Below, in pieces: positions 4,117-6,722 of a DNA stretch of 6,722 nt; within the stretch, counting starts at the first letter, position 1, and the number at the start of each line of letters is the position of its first letter. The notes under the pieces were generated by a model. That model worked only from the letters and a program-made list of their open reading frames with translations. It had not been told where the DNA came from and did not search any database. Position numbers and translations under genes: made by a program. Origin of the DNA: Synergistaceae bacterium (GTDB lineage Bacteria > Synergistota > Synergistia > Synergistales > Synergistaceae); assembly GCA_030539135.1 (NCBI GenBank), contig JAUNSQ010000004.1:18697-25418 (forward strand). The letters run 5' to 3'.

Positions 4117-5553
4117 TTATGATTGCAGTTCCAAAGGCTCGAACATTTTCCCAGGGTTTAGGATGTCCAACGGGTCGAACGCCTTCTTGATGCCGCGCAG
4201 AACTTCAAGCTCCGCGGGGGATTTCGCCTTTATCAGTATGTCTCGTTTGACATGCCCGATGCCGTGCTCTCCGCTGCCGATGCCGCCGAGCGATATTGCC
4301 TCGTCGATGAGTGTGTCGAGCAGGTCTTCACAGTAAGTCTGCCATTTCTCAGGCGACATGTCCTTTGGCTTGAGCGGGACTGGGTGGACGTTGCCGTCTC
4401 CGATATGCGTGTTGATGCCTATCTGGACGCCCCATTCGCCGCAGATCTTATAGACCCTGCGCATGAGTTCCGGGACCTGTGAAAGCGGAACGACAAGGTC
4501 TCCGCCGCCGCAAGCGTACGGGTCGCGGTTCCTCGCGCCCTCGAACGCATTCTGTCTGACGTTCCACATAACGGCGGAATCTGTGCGGTTCTCCGCGACA
4601 AAGACTTCGAACGCGCCGTTCTCTTGGCATATCCTGCCGACCGTCTCATACCCGTCCTCGATCTGCTCGTCCGTGTTTCCCTCTATCTGGACGAGAAGGT
4701 ACGCTTCGCTGCGTTCCTGTTCGGGGAGGGTGCATCCGAGGTATTCCGTGGTGTAATCCGCGGTCATCCTGTCGATGGCCTCGCATGATATTATCATCTT
4801 TCCGGAAGTGACGACCTTGGCGACGGTATCGACCATTTGTTCTATCGTAGGGTAACAGGCGAGGACGTTGACCGTCTTGCCGGGCAGCGGCTCGAGATTG
4901 ACGATGAGCTTCGTGGCTATCGCGAGCGTGCCCTCGCTGCCGCAGAGCAGATCGAGCAGGTTGTAGCCCCACGTCTCTTTGCGGAACTTACCGCCGAGGT
5001 TGAGTATCTCGCCTGACGGGAGGACGACTTCGGCCCCCAGCATGTGGCGGCGTGTGCTGCCGTAGCGGATGACCTTGCCTCCGCCGGCGTTGGTCGCGAA
5101 GTTGCCGCCGATGAAGCTGGTCTCGGTGCTCATGGGATAGCCCGCGTAGAGGAAGCCCTCTTCGGCGACGGCACGGCAGAGGTCGTTGGTGACGACACCC
5201 GGTTCCACGACCGCTACGCGGTTGATCTTATCTATCTCGAGTATCTTGTTCATCCGTTCAAGCGAAAGGACTATTCCGCCCGCGAGCGGTACCGCTCCGC
5301 CGTTGAGTCCGCTTCCAGCTCCTCGCGGCGTGACCGGTATGCGATACTTCGTGGCGATCTTCATGACCGCGCTGACCTGCTGAGTGTTGTCGGGGCGTAC
5401 TACCGCCTCAGGCATGTGTCCCCACATCTGTCCGGCCTGATCCCATGAATATGTGTCAAGCACATCGTCATCGGTAGATACACCTCCGTTGCCAAGCGCG
5501 GAAGCCAGTTCGTCACAGATATCCTTAGTGAGTTTTCCATATTTGTCCGTCAT
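4117..5553 (-). CDS. glcD: GlcD/D-lactate-dehydrogenase-type FAD-binding oxidoreductase, Etf-linked
   Basis: A complete 478-aa protein of the VAO/PCMH flavoprotein family, with the normal length for GlcD and the Ldh subunit of Etf-linked lactate dehydrogenases. The N-terminal FAD-binding domain has the pyrophosphate loop PRGAGSGLNGG (76-86), then IGGNFATNAGGGK (148-160), YGSTRRHMLGAEVVLPSG (164-181) and the LLCGSEGTL motif (202-210). The C-terminal catalytic cap carries HIGDGNVHP (383-391), with H383 and H390, then SGEHGIGHVKRD (427-438) and the closing FDPLDILNPGKMF (459-471). It should oxidise a 2-hydroxy acid (D-lactate, glycolate or similar) to the 2-oxo acid in the cytoplasm and pass electrons to the EtfAB encoded just upstream. 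Its ATG overlaps the etfA stop as ATGA, with GAGG six bases upstream inside etfA, so translation is coupled. Substrate and stereochemistry cannot be decided from motifs. Known relatives with the same etfB-etfA-ldh order, such as Acetobacterium LctBCD, oxidise lactate. Confidence 0.94.
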   Translation of the reverse strand: MTDKYGKLTKDICDELASALGNGGVSTDDDVLDTYSWDQAGQMWGHMPEAVVRPDNTQQVSAVMKIATKYRIPVTPRGAGSGLNGGAVPLAGGIVLSLERMNKILEIDKINRVAVVEPGVVTNDLCRAVAEEGFLYAGYPMSTETSFIGGNFATNAGGGKVIRYGSTRRHMLGAEVVLPSGEILNLGGKFRKETWGYNLLDLLCGSEGTLAIATKLIVNLEPLPGKTVNVLACYPTIEQMVDTVAKVVTSGKMIISCEAIDRMTADYTTEYLGCTLPEQERSEAYLLVQIEGNTDEQIEDGYETVGRICQENGAFEVFVAENRTDSAVMWNVRQNAFEGARNRDPYACGGGDLVVPLSQVPELMRRVYKICGEWGVQIGINTHIGDGNVHPVPLKPKDMSPEKWQTYCEDLLDTLIDEAISLGGIGSGEHGIGHVKRDILIKAKSPAELEVLRGIKKAFDPLDILNPGKMFEPLELQS

Positions 5554-6551
5554 TGTTTCCTCGCCTTGACCGCGTCGATAAGGGCGTTCAGCGTTTCCAT
5601 GGCGTCGCCCTGGATGCTGAGGTCCGCCACGCGGAATATCGGGGCCTCAGGGTCATGGTTTACCGCGATTATGGTCTCCGCCCCGGACATGCCGGCGATA
5701 TGCTGCACGGCCCCGGATATTCCGAAGGCGATATATACGCGCGGTGTGACTGATTTTCCGCTAAGTCCGACCTGGGCGGAATATGGAGCCCAGCCGAGGT
5801 CTACCGCCATGCGTGAAGCGCCGACCGTGCCGCCTAGCAGCGAGGCCAGTTCCTCAAGCTTCGCGAAGTTTTTGGCGTTTTTCATACCCTTACCGCCTGC
5901 GACTATGAGCTCAGCCTCCTGGAGCGGAAGCCCTACGGTCTTCTCAGGCTCGAAGCCTATATAGGTGAGCAGCGACATGAGCGCGTCGGCGGGGACTGTC
6001 TCGCAGATAACCTCGCCACTGCGTGATTCGTCGGCGGCGAGCGGACGTCTGGATTTCGGACGTACCGTGCACATCTGCGGGTCGCGTCCCTTTGTTTTGA
6101 TATCCGCCATGACGTTGCCTCCGATCGCGGGGCGTGTCTGTATCAGGCGTTTGGATTCATTGTCTATCGCCATCTCGGTGCAGTCCGCCGTGAGGCCGCA
6201 GCCAAGCCTCGCGCTCAGAAGCGGCATAAGTGTGCGGCCGCGTGTCGTGGCCGAGGCGATGAGTATGGAAGGCATATATTTATCTGTGAGTTTCTCGAGA
6301 GTGTTTACTATGATATCGGCGCGGAAATCCTTGAACTCCGGGCTGTCTACCACATAGACCTTATCCGCGCCGTATTTTATAAGCTCGGCAGCCGCATCCT
6401 TGACGCCTCCGCCCATGACGACGCTGGCGAGCGGAGCTCCAAGGTCGTCGGCAAGTTCGCGTCCCCAAGCCAGAAGTTCGCGCGATACGGAATGCATCTT
6501 GCCGTCGCGGACTTCGGCGAGCGTCCATACTTCTCCGTTAGTCCCGTTCAT
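5550..6551 (-). CDS. etfA: Electron transfer flavoprotein alpha subunit
   Basis: A complete 333-aa EtfA. The N-terminal domain (about 1-190) includes TTRGRTLMPLLSARLG (102-117), LTADCTEM (120-127), RPAIGGN (140-146) and TVRPKSRRP (162-170). The C-terminal FAD domain shows LIVAGGKGM (215-223), RMAVDLGWAP (247-256), QVGLSGKSVTP (260-270), the signature VYIAFGISGAVQHIAGM (272-288), AVNHDPEAPIFRVAD (296-310) and QGD. It pairs with EtfB to form the flavin heterodimer that takes or gives electrons to the FAD oxidoreductase encoded downstream. There is no N-terminal ferredoxin-like Fe-S domain of the kind found in some bifurcating EtfA proteins: the protein opens directly with the Etf fold (EVWTLAEVRDGK). 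Both junctions are 4-nt ATGA overlaps, and GGAGG lies seven bases before its start, within etfB. Whether this Etf performs electron bifurcation is not settled by the sequence. Confidence 0.96.
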   Translation of the reverse strand: MNGTNGEVWTLAEVRDGKMHSVSRELLAWGRELADDLGAPLASVVMGGGVKDAAAELIKYGADKVYVVDSPEFKDFRADIIVNTLEKLTDKYMPSILIASATTRGRTLMPLLSARLGCGLTADCTEMAIDNESKRLIQTRPAIGGNVMADIKTKGRDPQMCTVRPKSRRPLAADESRSGEVICETVPADALMSLLTYIGFEPEKTVGLPLQEAELIVAGGKGMKNAKNFAKLEELASLLGGTVGASRMAVDLGWAPYSAQVGLSGKSVTPRVYIAFGISGAVQHIAGMSGAETIIAVNHDPEAPIFRVADLSIQGDAMETLNALIDAVKARKQ

Positions 6552-6722
6552 CTTGCCGCCTCCACAAAGTTCTTATTCTCAAGTTCCGCCATTACCGCGT
6601 TTATTGCCGCCTTCGGGTCGCTAGACAGTTTCATCTTGCGCCCCTGTCTGGTAACCTTTGGATATGTGACGTTGACAACCTGGGTCGCCGAGCCCTTGAG
6701 CCCGGTCTCGTCCGCGGTCATG
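6548..6722 (-). CDS. etfB: Electron transfer flavoprotein beta subunit, C-terminal part only
   Basis: The last 57 codons, ending in TGA at 6550-6548, which overlaps the etfA ATG. The visible residues TADETGLKGSATQVVNV match the EtfB pattern in which a conserved (D/E)-x-G-L-x-G-S-P-T-x-V segment precedes the C-terminal arm that wraps around EtfA; the usual Pro of GSPT is Ala here. The rest, including the nucleotide-binding core, lies beyond the window, so the operon starts outside it. The order etfB-etfA-glcD marks a dedicated Etf for the hydroxy-acid oxidoreductase. Confidence 0.94.
   Translation of the reverse strand, partial: MTADETGLKGSATQVVNVTYPKVTRQGRKMKLSSDPKAAINAVMAELENKNFVEAAR

Noticed and set aside
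4252..5448. Plus-strand frames opposite glcD and etfA
   Set aside because: They are high-GC shadow frames of well-recognised flavoprotein genes, with low-complexity Ser/Ala/Arg-rich products and no initiation signals.

Overview
The window carries seven recognisable protein genes, one probable leader peptide and several well-formed hairpins. Gene content points to an anaerobic, amino-acid- and organic-acid-fermenting bacterium: an electron-transfer-flavoprotein/FAD-oxidoreductase operon, an amino-acid symporter and a methionine-type binding protein. Codon use (frequent ATA for Ile, moderate-to-high GC) and the sequence style would fit Synergistota, but that is an inference, not something shown by a marker gene.

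Plus strand, left side: the 3' end of a YmdB-type metallophosphoesterase, closed by a strong terminator (405-445). Next comes a complete 448-aa bacterial sodium symporter of the SNF/NSS family (626-1972) with its own AT-rich promoter region and a terminator. It is followed by a lone type IV pilin-like prepilin (2180-2635), and then by a 69-codon membrane ORF that resembles only the C-terminal end of prolipoprotein diacylglyceryl transferase (2700-2909).

Minus strand, right side, read from 6722 leftward: etfB (partial), etfA and a GlcD/lactate-dehydrogenase-type FAD oxidoreductase form a tightly coupled operon with ATGA overlaps at both junctions. This arrangement is known from enzymes that couple oxidation of a 2-hydroxy acid to an electron-transfer flavoprotein. 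Further left, on the same strand, is a solitary MetQ/NlpA-family binding protein (2977-3762) that lacks a lipobox.

The most interesting stretch is the 354-bp gap between glcD and metQ. It holds, in order on the minus strand, a near-consensus sigma-70 promoter, a strong Shine-Dalgarno, a 27-codon ORF with 9 Met codons (including two ATG-ATG-ATG runs), and a 14-bp terminator hairpin with seven U's. metQ follows about 130 nt later. The Met codons can pair with the segment just before the terminator, and a later part of the leader ORF can pair with that same segment plus the foot of the terminator. This is the layout of ribosome-mediated transcription attenuation, here apparently sensing methionine and controlling a methionine-type transporter component. 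I do not know of a described attenuator of this kind for methionine. A second notable item is a 12-bp perfect complement of the prepilin ribosome-binding site lying inside its own conserved N-terminal coding region.
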